In this document: positions 40,752 to 48,289 of the stretch, piece by piece | How the letters are laid out: every line of letters begins with the position of its first letter | Position numbering within the stretch: position 1 is the first letter of the stretch | Origin: JBJXFK01 sp046155505 | GTDB lineage: Bacteria > Planctomycetota > Phycisphaerae > UBA1845 > Fen-1342 | Length of the DNA: 48,289 nucleotides | Assembly (NCBI GenBank): GCA_046155505.1 | Contig: JBJXFK010000111.1 | Span: 1-48,289 of the forward strand | Direction: 5' to 3' | Program-made: the position numbers and the translations under genes | The notes under the pieces: generated by a model | Seen by the model: only the letters and a program-made list of their open reading frames with translations | Told to the model about the DNA's origin: nothing | Databases searched by the model: none

Positions 40752-42818
40752 TTACGCGCATCGCGTGCCGAACGACGCCAACAGCATCGCGAGATCGGTC
40801 AGGTTGACCGACGTGTCCGCATTCAGATCGCCGTCGGCAAAAGTTGCACCGCCGTTGCCGAAGTGTGCCAGCAAATTCGCTAGATCGCTCAGGTCCACGA
40901 CCTGATCCAGATTCAGGTCGCCTAGCGGGGCACAATTGACCGGCGTGGTGGTGCGATAAACGCCGAAACCGGGCTGACCGCTGTAGAGACGCCCATCCGG
41001 CCCGAGCGTCAGGCAAAAACTCATGGTGCCGGGCAAGCCGGCGTTTTCCGTTTGCCACGTCTGCCCGTTGTCGCTCGAATGCTGCACGCCTTGCAGCAGC
41101 GTCGCGGCGTAGACCTCGTTGTTCGGCAGGGTCACGATTGACTGGCCCTCTTGCCCTGGGAAGTTCGGCGCGGGCAGAAACGTTTGGCCGCCGTCGGTCG
41201 AGCGATAGACGCCGGTGAGATGCCGATCATGGCCGACATAGACCGTGCCGTTGGCAGCGGTCGCGATCGAAAACTGCTGCGACTGCGACATGCCCAGATC
41301 GATCCATGTCGAGCCGCCCGCCGGAAGACGCCAAACGCTGCGCCCTTCGCTGCCGAAATAGAAATCGCCGACGTTGCTGCGCGCGATGCAATACGCCGGA
41401 ATGTTCTGCGGCGGTCCGAGGCGCGTCCACGTATCGCCGCTGTTCGTCGAGGCGAAAATCCCGCCCGGATTCCACGCACACGACAGCCACACCTGCCCCG
41501 GCGCGCCGAACGCAAAGCCGCTGATCATCGCCGCCATCGGTATGCCCGTGTCGATCATCTGCCATGTGGCCCCCTGATCGCGGGAGCGCCACGCGTGTCC
41601 GTCCGAGACGCCTTCGTTGATGGTGTAATTGCCTGCAAAGAGGTCGCCCCACGGACTCTCGGCCAGCGAGAAAATGAAACGGCTGGCGAGCGAGCTTTGC
41701 TGCCACGTCTGCCCGCCGTCGGTCGAACGCACAATTCCGACGCCGAACATCCCGGCCACGATCGTCCCGTCGCGGGTCACGATGAGCCGATGAATCGTAT
41801 GCCCGGCGATGCCGTCGTTCGCCTCGACCCAATTAGAGTGGTCGGGCGAGATGAACACGCCGCGACCGGCCGTGGCGAGATACCAGTTGCCGAGATTGTC
41901 GCTGCAAATCTCGTTGCCGCGCGCGTCTCCCGATCCTGTGTAGAGCGGCGACCAATTTGTCCCGCCATCGAGCGAGCGAAAAACGCCCGCGTCACCGCCC
42001 ACGACCAGATCGCCCGCGGATTCGAACAACACGCCGACAAAATCGCCGGCAAATGGACCGGCGAGCACGCCCCAGCTTTGGGCAGCGTCGCTCGACACGA
42101 ATGCGCCGACGCTCGAGCCGACCAGTATGCGCCCGTCCGCCAGGCGCAGCAGTTTGCCGATGTTGGTTGTGGTGAGTCCGTTGTTCGCGGGCATCCACGC
42201 TCCGGAGCCGATGCGCTTGTAGACCCCGCCGCCGGCGGTCGCGACGACTGCGTAGCCGGAGCCGAACGCGAATCCCTGCGCACGCTGATTCCCGAATCCC
42301 GTGTTCGCAGGCGTCCAGTTCACGCCGCCGTTCGTCGACGTGAAAATGCCGGCGCTCTGCGTCCCGGCATACACCGTCCCTGCCGGATCGACGCCGAGCG
42401 CATGCACCGTGAGCGAGGTGAGGCCGCTCGACGATGCGGTCCAGTTTATTCCGGAGTTGGTCGAGCGGAACACGCCGTTACCTTCGATCGCGGCGAGCAC
42501 GACGCCGCCGGGAAGCAGCGCCAGATCTCGCGGGCGACAGAAGTTCGGATTGGCAGCGCGAATGTCGGCACTGACGACCGACCAGGACGCGCCGCGGTCG
42601 GTGCTTCGATAGATCGCGCCGGCGGTCAGGCGATTGTTGTACGAACTCGGCCACGCGGCGATCGCGAGCAGCGCGTCGTCGGCGGCGTCGTATGTGCAGC
42701 GAGTAATCACGCCGCCGGGCGGATTGCCGACCGGTTCCCACTGAATCGTCTGTGCGGCGACGTGCGGCACCGCGACGAGCATCGCCGCGAGCAAACTGCG
42801 TGTGTACCAAGGGTGCAT
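40752..42818 (-). CDS. Secreted Asp-box (BNR) beta-propeller protein with dockerin-type Cys tail
   Basis: 688 residues. The signal peptide is HPWYTRSLLAAMLVAVPHVA. The body is a series of about ten or more Asp-box units of the type S-T-D-x-G-x-x-W (IYRSTDRGASW; VFRSTNSGINW; IVRSTDGGQTW), as in sialidases, sortilins and photosystem-II assembly factors, forming beta-propeller blades. No sialidase catalytic residues are evident, so I make no enzyme call. The tail has two dockerin-like loops (DLNLDQVVDLSDLANLLAHFG; DLNADTSVNLTDLAMLLASFG) and ends in CA. The ATG at 42818 has GGGAGA upstream. It lies on the strand opposite to the nuo genes, between nuoI and nuoJ. Confidence 0.88.
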   Translation of the reverse strand: MHPWYTRSLLAAMLVAVPHVAAQTIQWEPVGNPPGGVITRCTYDAADDALLAIAAWPSSYNNRLTAGAIYRSTDRGASWSVVSADIRAANPNFCRPRDLALLPGGVVLAAIEGNGVFRSTNSGINWTASSSGLTSLTVHALGVDPAGTVYAGTQSAGIFTSTNGGVNWTPANTGFGNQRAQGFAFGSGYAVVATAGGGVYKRIGSGAWMPANNGLTTTNIGKLLRLADGRILVGSSVGAFVSSDAAQSWGVLAGPFAGDFVGVLFESAGDLVVGGDAGVFRSLDGGTNWSPLYTGSGDARGNEICSDNLGNWYLATAGRGVFISPDHSNWVEANDGIAGHTIHRLIVTRDGTIVAGMFGVGIVRSTDGGQTWQQSSLASRFIFSLAESPWGDLFAGNYTINEGVSDGHAWRSRDQGATWQMIDTGIPMAAMISGFAFGAPGQVWLSCAWNPGGIFASTNSGDTWTRLGPPQNIPAYCIARSNVGDFYFGSEGRSVWRLPAGGSTWIDLGMSQSQQFSIATAANGTVYVGHDRHLTGVYRSTDGGQTFLPAPNFPGQEGQSIVTLPNNEVYAATLLQGVQHSSDNGQTWQTENAGLPGTMSFCLTLGPDGRLYSGQPGFGVYRTTTPVNCAPLGDLNLDQVVDLSDLANLLAHFGNGGATFADGDLNADTSVNLTDLAMLLASFGTRCA

Positions 42819-43038
42819 AACTATCTCCCGCGACCGGAGATACGCACGGCCCCAAGTCTGAACGAGAGAGTGATGCGTGTATTGCACTGGAACTGCGCAG
42901 ATCGTCCGTGGCCGCGAAAAATGCAGCATTTCGCTCGAAATTCGCGCCGCTGGTCAACCCCGCGGGATGCCTGTATTATCGCCGGACTTTGGGATTTGGC
43001 GTTCGGTCTCGGCGCGACAGTGGTGGAAGACTCCAATC

Positions 43039-43719
43039 ATGGAAGCCTTTTGGCTCGTTCTGATCGTCATGCTCGGCGGGGCGGGGCTGATTTTGGCCAT
43101 GCCCGGCGGGCGGCTGAATTCGGGGCTCGCCGCGCTGGTCGTGCTTCTTGGCGCGGCCGGTGCGGTTTCGGCTGAGTTGCTACGGCAATTCGGCATGCTG
43201 CCCGAGCGATATGTGATGATCGCCTTCGCGCTGCTGGGCCTGTGGGGCGGCGTGCGGGTCATCACCCATTCCAAGCCGGTGTACAGCGCGCTCTACTTCA
43301 TTCTCGTGGTGATTTCGGTTGCGGGAATGTTGGTGCTGATGAGTGCCGAGTTTCTAAGCACCGCACTAGTCGTTATCTACGCAGGTGCGATTCTCGTGAC
43401 CTACGTATTCGTCATCATGCTGGCCCAGCAGAGCGCCGGACCGGCGACCTATGACCGCATCGCCCGCGAGCCGCTGATCGGCGTGCTGAGCGGGCTGATT
43501 CTTTTGGGTGTGATCGCATCACAGATTACCTCGGTGACGCCGACGACGGCGGGGCCGGTTACGACGGCGCTACCGGGCACGACCACGCCGATCGGCACGC
43601 ATCTGTTGACGTATTACGCGGTCGCGGTCGAAGTCGCAGGCGTACTGCTGCTGGCGGCAATGGTCGGAGCCATCGCGATCGCCCGGCGAAGAACGCACGA
43701 TGTCGACGCCGCGGCCTAA
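43039..43719 (+). CDS. nuoJ: NADH-quinone oxidoreductase subunit J
   Basis: 226-residue membrane subunit of complex I. Five hydrophobic segments are visible, among them ALYFILVVISVAGMLVLMSAEFL and IYAGAILVTYVFVIML, the region with the conserved pi-bulge helix. The ATG is chosen at MEAFWLVLIVMLGG; upstream in-frame codons lie in the promoter region shared with the leftward propeller gene. A repeat-filled 199-base gap separates it from nuoK. Confidence 0.92.
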   Translation: MEAFWLVLIVMLGGAGLILAMPGGRLNSGLAALVVLLGAAGAVSAELLRQFGMLPERYVMIAFALLGLWGGVRVITHSKPVYSALYFILVVISVAGMLVLMSAEFLSTALVVIYAGAILVTYVFVIMLAQQSAGPATYDRIAREPLIGVLSGLILLGVIASQITSVTPTTAGPVTTALPGTTTPIGTHLLTYYAVAVEVAGVLLLAAMVGAIAIARRRTHDVDAAA

Positions 43720-43732
43720 GAAGAAGATGAAC

Positions 43733-43881
43733 CAAAGAGGCACAGAGACACAGAGACGCACAGAGAAGACAGGATTGAGGCTTGGTAGTGGGAAGTCTTT
43801 CGGTGATAAGAATCAGCGTTGAAGAACAAACAACGTATTGTTCCCTCTGTGCTCCTCTGTGCCTCTGTGCCTCTGTGGTTC
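43733..43881. repeat. Inverted CACAGAG repeat pair between nuoJ and nuoK
   Basis: 43733-43767 (AGAGGCACAGAGACACAGAG...) and 43841-43881 (CTCTGTGCCTCTGTGCCTC...) are inverse arrays, capable of forming a long hairpin in the nuo transcript. Confidence 0.9.
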
Positions 43882-43918
43882 CGCTTCATCGTTCGGAGCG
43901 TGCGAGGAGGTCGGCGAC

Positions 43919-44230
43919 GTGCTAGTTCCTTATTTGCTCTTCGGCGCGGCCCTCTTTGCCCTTGGCATCATCGGCTTTGTCACGCGCAAGAATCTGATCA
44001 TCATGTTCCTTTGCACCGAACTGATGTTCCAGGGCATCGTCGTCACGCTCACCGCGTTCGGGCGCTATCCGGTGAACGGCACGCCCACGCTTGATGGTCA
44101 GGTTTTTTCGCTGTTTCTGCTCGCGGTCGCCGCTTCTGAGGCGGCGCTGGGGCTGGCGCTCGTCGTTCTTCTGTATCGCAACCGCGCGACGCTCGATGCG
44201 AACGCGTTCCGCATGCTGAGGGAAGAGTAA
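43919..44230 (+). CDS. nuoK: NADH-quinone oxidoreductase subunit K
   Basis: 103-residue NuoK, the normal length, one of the antiporter-like membrane subunits. The protein is VPYLLFGAALFALGIIGFVT, then KNLIIMFLCTELMFQGIVVT, where E (about residue 32) is the conserved helix-2 glutamate, and AVAASEAALGLALVVLLYRN, with the second glutamate. The GTG at 43919 with GAGGAGG eight bases upstream is preferred to the ATG at 43838, which lies in a CTCTGTGC repeat. The stop overlaps the nuoL start as TAATG. Confidence 0.93.
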   Translation: MLVPYLLFGAALFALGIIGFVTRKNLIIMFLCTELMFQGIVVTLTAFGRYPVNGTPTLDGQVFSLFLLAVAASEAALGLALVVLLYRNRATLDANAFRMLREE

Positions 44231-46629
44231 TGCTACTGGCCGAAGGCTGGTCGCCCATGCTACCGATGTGGCTATATGCCACATTGCCGCTCTGGCCGCT
44301 CCTCGGAGCGATCGGCGTTGGCTTGCTTTTGCTGACCAAGAAACGTGTGGATGCCGACCTTGCCGCGCACGGCGACGCGAGGCACGAAGGCACGGAGGCA
44401 CGAAGGCACGAAGGGCATGCACCGGCGGGTGACACACACGGGCATGGCCACGTAGTTCACGGCCACGGACACGGAGATCACGGTCACGCGCACGGCGGGA
44501 ATGACCACCGTTCGACGCTCGGCTACGCACACTTGCCGGTGCTTGCCGGCGCGGGAATCTCCGCGTTGCTCGCGGTCATCATGTTCTTCGATCTTGGCTC
44601 GCTCGCCGACCACGGCGCGCACGGTGACGGCCACGCACCCGCAAATCACGCCGCAGAAGCCCACAAACCCGACGCGCAAAAGCCGGACGCGCACGCGACG
44701 GACGCACACGCCGACGACTCTCACAAGCCGAGCGACCACGCCGGCGCGGCGACCCTCAAGCCCGCCACCGGCGAAAAGGCCGCGTACAAGGCACCCGGCA
44801 CCAACCTCACCATCTACAACTGGATCAGCCTTGGCACCGAATCGGTCACGCGCAATCACTGGATCGGCGTGACGATGTACTTCGACGGCCTGACCGGCGT
44901 CATGATGCTCGTCGTCTGCCTCGTCGCGCTGATGGTGGTGATCTACTCGATCGGCTACATGCGCGATCACCACTGGCACCCGGAGCGCGGCTACGAGCGC
45001 TTCTTCGCGTTCCTCGGCCTTTTCGTGTTCAGCATGGCTGTGCTGGTCATGGGCGGCAATTTTGTGCTGCTCTACATGGGCTGGGAGTTGGTCGGTCTTT
45101 GCAGCTACCTGCTCATCGGCTTCTATTACAAAAAGCCCGAAGCTACCGCCGCCGCCAAGAAAGCGTTCATCGTCAACCGCATCGGCGACTTCGGATTCGC
45201 GCTCGGCATCTTCGCCATCTACTATTACCTCGGCATGGGCCATGCCGGCGTAACGCTTCTGCCCGGCGAAAACCCGCTCGATTACACGACCGTATTCAAG
45301 TACGCGGCGGTTCTCGCCAATACGCCATCGTGGTTTGGCATGAACGCCGCCGACATGATTTCGATGCTGCTTCTCTGCGGCGCGCTCGGCAAATCCGCCC
45401 AGTTCCCGCTCTACGTCTGGCTGCCCGACGCGATGGAAGGCCCCTCGCCCGTCTCGGCCCTCATTCACGCCGCGACGATGGTCACCGCCGGCGTCTACAT
45501 GATCGCCCGTTGCGGCCCGCTCTATGAATACGCCGAAATCACAATGCCGATCGTCGCCTGCATCGGCGCGTTCGGCGCGATCTTCGCCGCCAGCATGGCC
45601 ATGGCCCAGTACGACATGAAACGCATCATGGCCTACTCGACCATGAGCCAGCTCGCATACATGTTCGTCGCGCTGGCCTGTGCCGCGCCCGACGCCGCGA
45701 TTTTCCACCTCTACACCCACGCGTTCTTCAAGGCACTCTTGTTCCTCACCGCCGGCAATGTCATGCACGCGATGGGCGGCGTCATCGACGTGCGCTACTT
45801 CAGCGGTTTGCGCAGCGTGCTGCCCAAGACGTTCTTGCTCATGGGTGTCGGCTGCCTAGCCCTCGCCGGTTTTCCGGGCCTGGCCGGTTTCTGGTCCAAA
45901 GACACGATCCTGCACGCCGCTTTCTTCAGCCCCATGGCCGAGCGTCTGCCCTGGCTCGGCTGGGTCATGATGGCCACCGCGGCGATGACAGCCTACTACA
46001 CGTTCCGCATGTTCTTCCTTTGCTTCAACGGCCCGACGCGCTTCCCGAAAGAGGCCGGCGACCATCCGCACGACATGCCGTCGCTCATGCTCGCACCGCT
46101 CTGCGTGCTCGCCTTCGGCGCGGTCTTCGCGGGCTATCTCGGCGTCGCAATCAAAGCGGGTGCCACGTCGTTCCTCGGTGTGCTCTATCCGCATGGCTAT
46201 TTCCACCACTATCTGCACGGCAGCACGATTCACGTCGGCCCGCACGGCGAGGGTGGTGCATGGGTGATGTACCTCTCGATCGGCCTCGGCCTCGGCGGCA
46301 TCGCGCTCGCGTATCTGCGCTATGGCAACGCCCCGCAGGATGAGCCGGATCGCAAGGTGCTCGGTCCGCTGTGGGATTTGTGGAACGCCAAGTATTACGT
46401 CGACGAACTGTTTGACCGGATTTTTGTTCGACCGCTCCGCGGCCTCGGCGAAGGTTGCCTCGGCACCGATCGCTTCGGTATCAACGGCGTAATTGCGATC
46501 GTTGCGTCGATTCCGTTAGGTCTGGGACTCGCGCTGCGGTCGATGCAGCAAGGCGCGCTGCAAACATACGCCGGGGCGATGGTCATCGGCATCGGCGTCT
46601 TGGCGCTAGTCTGGAAGTTCTCGGCCTAG
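44230..46629 (+). CDS. nuoL: NADH-quinone oxidoreductase subunit L with His-rich loops
   Basis: 799-residue proton-pumping subunit (usual length 610-660). The antiporter core is complete, with VMGGNFVLLYMGWELVGLCS, LPDAMEGPSPVSALIHAATM (positions 398-417) and QYDMKRIMAYSTMSQLAYMF, and the C-terminal lateral helix region is present. Two extra loops explain the length. Residues 47-93 contain a repeat-encoded piece (51-62, RHEGTEARRHEG) followed by a HGHGH-rich stretch. Residues 128-170 are His/Asp/Ala/Lys-rich (HKPDAQKPDAHATDAH). Both lie around membrane helix 2, in soluble loops. The ATG overlaps the nuoK stop by one base. Confidence 0.95.
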   Translation: MLLAEGWSPMLPMWLYATLPLWPLLGAIGVGLLLLTKKRVDADLAAHGDARHEGTEARRHEGHAPAGDTHGHGHVVHGHGHGDHGHAHGGNDHRSTLGYAHLPVLAGAGISALLAVIMFFDLGSLADHGAHGDGHAPANHAAEAHKPDAQKPDAHATDAHADDSHKPSDHAGAATLKPATGEKAAYKAPGTNLTIYNWISLGTESVTRNHWIGVTMYFDGLTGVMMLVVCLVALMVVIYSIGYMRDHHWHPERGYERFFAFLGLFVFSMAVLVMGGNFVLLYMGWELVGLCSYLLIGFYYKKPEATAAAKKAFIVNRIGDFGFALGIFAIYYYLGMGHAGVTLLPGENPLDYTTVFKYAAVLANTPSWFGMNAADMISMLLLCGALGKSAQFPLYVWLPDAMEGPSPVSALIHAATMVTAGVYMIARCGPLYEYAEITMPIVACIGAFGAIFAASMAMAQYDMKRIMAYSTMSQLAYMFVALACAAPDAAIFHLYTHAFFKALLFLTAGNVMHAMGGVIDVRYFSGLRSVLPKTFLLMGVGCLALAGFPGLAGFWSKDTILHAAFFSPMAERLPWLGWVMMATAAMTAYYTFRMFFLCFNGPTRFPKEAGDHPHDMPSLMLAPLCVLAFGAVFAGYLGVAIKAGATSFLGVLYPHGYFHHYLHGSTIHVGPHGEGGAWVMYLSIGLGLGGIALAYLRYGNAPQDEPDRKVLGPLWDLWNAKYYVDELFDRIFVRPLRGLGEGCLGTDRFGINGVIAIVASIPLGLGLALRSMQQGALQTYAGAMVIGIGVLALVWKFSA
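44384..44413. repeat. GGCACGAA-type repeat inside nuoL
   Basis: Four consecutive 8-9 base units (GGCACGAA/GGCACGGA) read in frame. It is related to the CACAGAGG arrays flanking nuoJ and nuoK. Confidence 0.75.
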
Positions 46630-46652
46630 CGGTCGGTCGGTGGTTAACGCTT

Positions 46653-46734
46653 GGGTGGCATGCTTATGCGGTACTCCGCATAAGCATGAATTGGAAAACA
46701 TGCTTACGCGGAGTACCGCGAAGGCATGCCACCC
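46653..46734. repeat. Double palindromic element between nuoL and nuoM
   Basis: The first hairpin has 13-base arms CATGCTTATGCGG and CCGCATAAGCATG around TACT. The second has CATGCTTACGCGG and a near-inverse around AGTA. It is the same family as 6518-6583. Confidence 0.9.
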
Positions 46735-46769
46735 GATGTGAACGCGATTCGGCTTTGGGGTGACGATAC

Positions 46770-48289
46770 GTGGATGCACTGCTCCTCAATCTGCTAATCT
46801 TCCTGCCGCTCGCCGCGGCGGTATTGATCTGGGCCTTGCCGCAGCAACAGGAATCGCAGGCCGGGCGCATCGCCCTGCTGGTCGGCTTCTTCGCCGCCGC
46901 GGTCGGGCTGCTGCTCTGGGCAAAGGTTGATGCGACTAACCTCGTCGGCGTAACCGACACCGTCTGGTTCTCCGCCGGCGAAAAATCCGCCGACGCTGAC
47001 GGATCAGTCACCCAGCTTTCCGGCATTCAGATCCGCTACCACGTCGGCATCGACGCCATCAGCGCCCCGTTGCTCGCGCTCACCGCTCTGCTCATCCCGA
47101 TCGGCGTCGCGTGCAGCTTCACCGCCGTCCAGCAGCGCCGCCGCGAGTATTACGCTTGGCTCATGTTCCTGACCGGCGCGATGTTCGGCGTCTTCGCGGC
47201 GCGCGATGTGCTTCTGTTCTATGTCTTCTTCGAATTCACCCTCGTGCCGATGTACTTCCTGATCGGCATCTGGGGCGGGGCCGAGCGCCGCCGCGCCGCG
47301 AACATGTTTTTCCTCTACACGTTTGTCGGCAGCGTCATCACCTTCGCGGGTATCCTCTATCTCGCGTTCCGCGCGGCCCAACTGACCGCCTCGCAGATTG
47401 TCAGCTTCGACCTGCAAATTCTGTCCACGCTCAGCGGCCTGACCACCTACGAACAATCGCTGCTCTTCCTCGCGATGTTCTGCGGCTTCGCGATCAAAGT
47501 GCCGTTTTTCCCGCTGCATACGTGGCTGCCACTCGCCCATACCGAAGCGCCCACCGCCGGATCGGTCATCCTCGCCGGCGTGCTGCTCAAGCTCGGCACC
47601 TACGGCTTCCTGCGGCTCAGCCTGCCGGTCGTGCCCGAGGGTGCGGTCATCTGGGCCCAGTGGATGGGCGGCTTGGCCTGTGCGGGCATCATCTACGGCG
47701 CGCTTTGCTCGTGGGTACAAAACGATGTCAAGAAACTCGTCGCCTACTCGTCCGTCTCGCACCTTGGCTTCTGCATGCTCGGCATGTTCAGCCTGTTGCC
47801 GGTCGGCATTTCGGGTGCGGTGCTCTACATGGTCAATCACGGCCTGAGCACCGGGGCGCTCTTCCTCATCGTCGGCATGATCTACGAACGCTATCACACG
47901 CGCGACATGGACAAGGTCGGCGGCCTCGCCAAACGCATGCCGATCATGACGTTCTTCCTGATCTTCTTCACGCTCGCAAGCATCGGACTGCCGGGTTTGA
48001 ACGGTTTCGTCAGCGAGTTCACCACGCTGCTCGCGGCCTACAACTCGCCCGTGCTCGGCCCGGCCTATGGCGTGCTCGGCGCGACCGGCATCCTGCTCGG
48101 GGCAATCTACATGCTATACATGGCCGGCAAACTCCTTTTTGGCCCGCTCAAGGAACCGCCGCATACGCCCGACCTTTCGGCGGGCCTGTCCGGCGATCTC
48201 AACACGCGCGAAATCGCGATCCTGACCCCGCTCGCGCTGGTATGCATCCTGCTCGGCGTCGCCCCGCGCATCATCACCGACACGCTCGA
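46770..48289 (+). CDS. nuoM: NADH-quinone oxidoreductase subunit M, 3' end outside window
   Basis: Proton-pumping antiporter-like subunit of complex I. 506 codons lie in the window and the frame is still open at the edge. It starts at GTG (MDALLLNLLIFLPLAAAVLI) with GGGGTGA eight bases upstream. Family segments: FYVFFEFTLVPMYFLIGIWG with the key helix-5 glutamate, FAIKVPFFPLHTWLPLAHTE, and KKLVAYSSVSHLGFCMLG. Only a short C-terminal part is missing. It follows nuoL across a palindromic repeat. Confidence 0.95.
   Translation, partial: MDALLLNLLIFLPLAAAVLIWALPQQQESQAGRIALLVGFFAAAVGLLLWAKVDATNLVGVTDTVWFSAGEKSADADGSVTQLSGIQIRYHVGIDAISAPLLALTALLIPIGVACSFTAVQQRRREYYAWLMFLTGAMFGVFAARDVLLFYVFFEFTLVPMYFLIGIWGGAERRRAANMFFLYTFVGSVITFAGILYLAFRAAQLTASQIVSFDLQILSTLSGLTTYEQSLLFLAMFCGFAIKVPFFPLHTWLPLAHTEAPTAGSVILAGVLLKLGTYGFLRLSLPVVPEGAVIWAQWMGGLACAGIIYGALCSWVQNDVKKLVAYSSVSHLGFCMLGMFSLLPVGISGAVLYMVNHGLSTGALFLIVGMIYERYHTRDMDKVGGLAKRMPIMTFFLIFFTLASIGLPGLNGFVSEFTTLLAAYNSPVLGPAYGVLGATGILLGAIYMLYMAGKLLFGPLKEPPHTPDLSAGLSGDLNTREIAILTPLALVCILLGVAPRIITDTL

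Noticed and set aside
40535..43885. CACAGAGG arrays as a CRISPR array
   Set aside because: Units are only 7-9 bases, contiguous, without spacers, and occur as inverted pairs; no cas gene is present.
1..48289. tRNA, rRNA, insertion sequence or integrase genes
   Set aside because: None seen: no tRNA cloverleaf or rRNA stretch recognised, and no transposase or integrase motif in any frame examined.

Overview
The window is a GC-rich bacterial segment that most resembles a planctomycete, probably from or near the Phycisphaerae. This is inferred from four things. Many secreted proteins end in a duplicated dockerin-like tail closing on FG-x-x-C-[P/A]. An ECF sigma factor sits next to a large Ser/Thr kinase with TPRs. 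The type II secretion proteins carry large low-complexity insertions. Short dispersed repeats are very abundant. No database search was possible.

Layout. 1-1671 is the 3' part of a secretin gene, followed by a terminator hairpin and a cstA-type peptide/carbon-starvation transporter (1869-3635). On the opposite strand a type II secretion operon is transcribed right to left in canonical order, gspF-G-H-I-J-K-L-M (14067 to 3667), with several ATGA/GTGA overlaps. Rightward batD-batE genes follow (14427-17014). Next come a 1080-residue repetitive secreted dockerin protein and a convergent secreted M1 metallopeptidase with a dockerin, sharing a terminator. 22858-23623 is mostly non-coding and holds a candidate short RNA with an anti-Shine-Dalgarno loop. 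Then come a small hypothetical gene, a TPR Ser/Thr kinase, its ECF sigma factor, gatC, rpmB, a GNAT acetyltransferase, a ribE-pdxA operon and a DRR-motif hypothetical protein. 32261-35299 holds two leftward secreted proteins with cohesin-like domains; the second has lost its 5' end. A sodium:solute symporter, a secreted agmatine-deiminase-like protein and a broken-up complex I cluster complete the window. In that cluster nuoI is separated from nuoJ-K-L-M by a leftward Asp-box/dockerin gene, and nuoM runs off the right edge.

How the parts may fit. The type II system would export folded proteins carrying N-terminal signal peptides. Five genes here encode such proteins with the same dockerin/Cys tail, and two encode cohesin-like domains, so a secreted self-assembling surface system is a reasonable inference. 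It is not demonstrated.

The most unusual signal is repeat invasion. At least seven families of short tandem (often 7-bp) or palindromic repeats, often in inverted pairs, sit at gene boundaries. They also sit inside coding sequence: in the leader peptides of gspH, gspI, gspJ and gspK, in the kinase between HRD and DFG, and in a loop of NuoL. Three genes take their TAG stop from a repeat.
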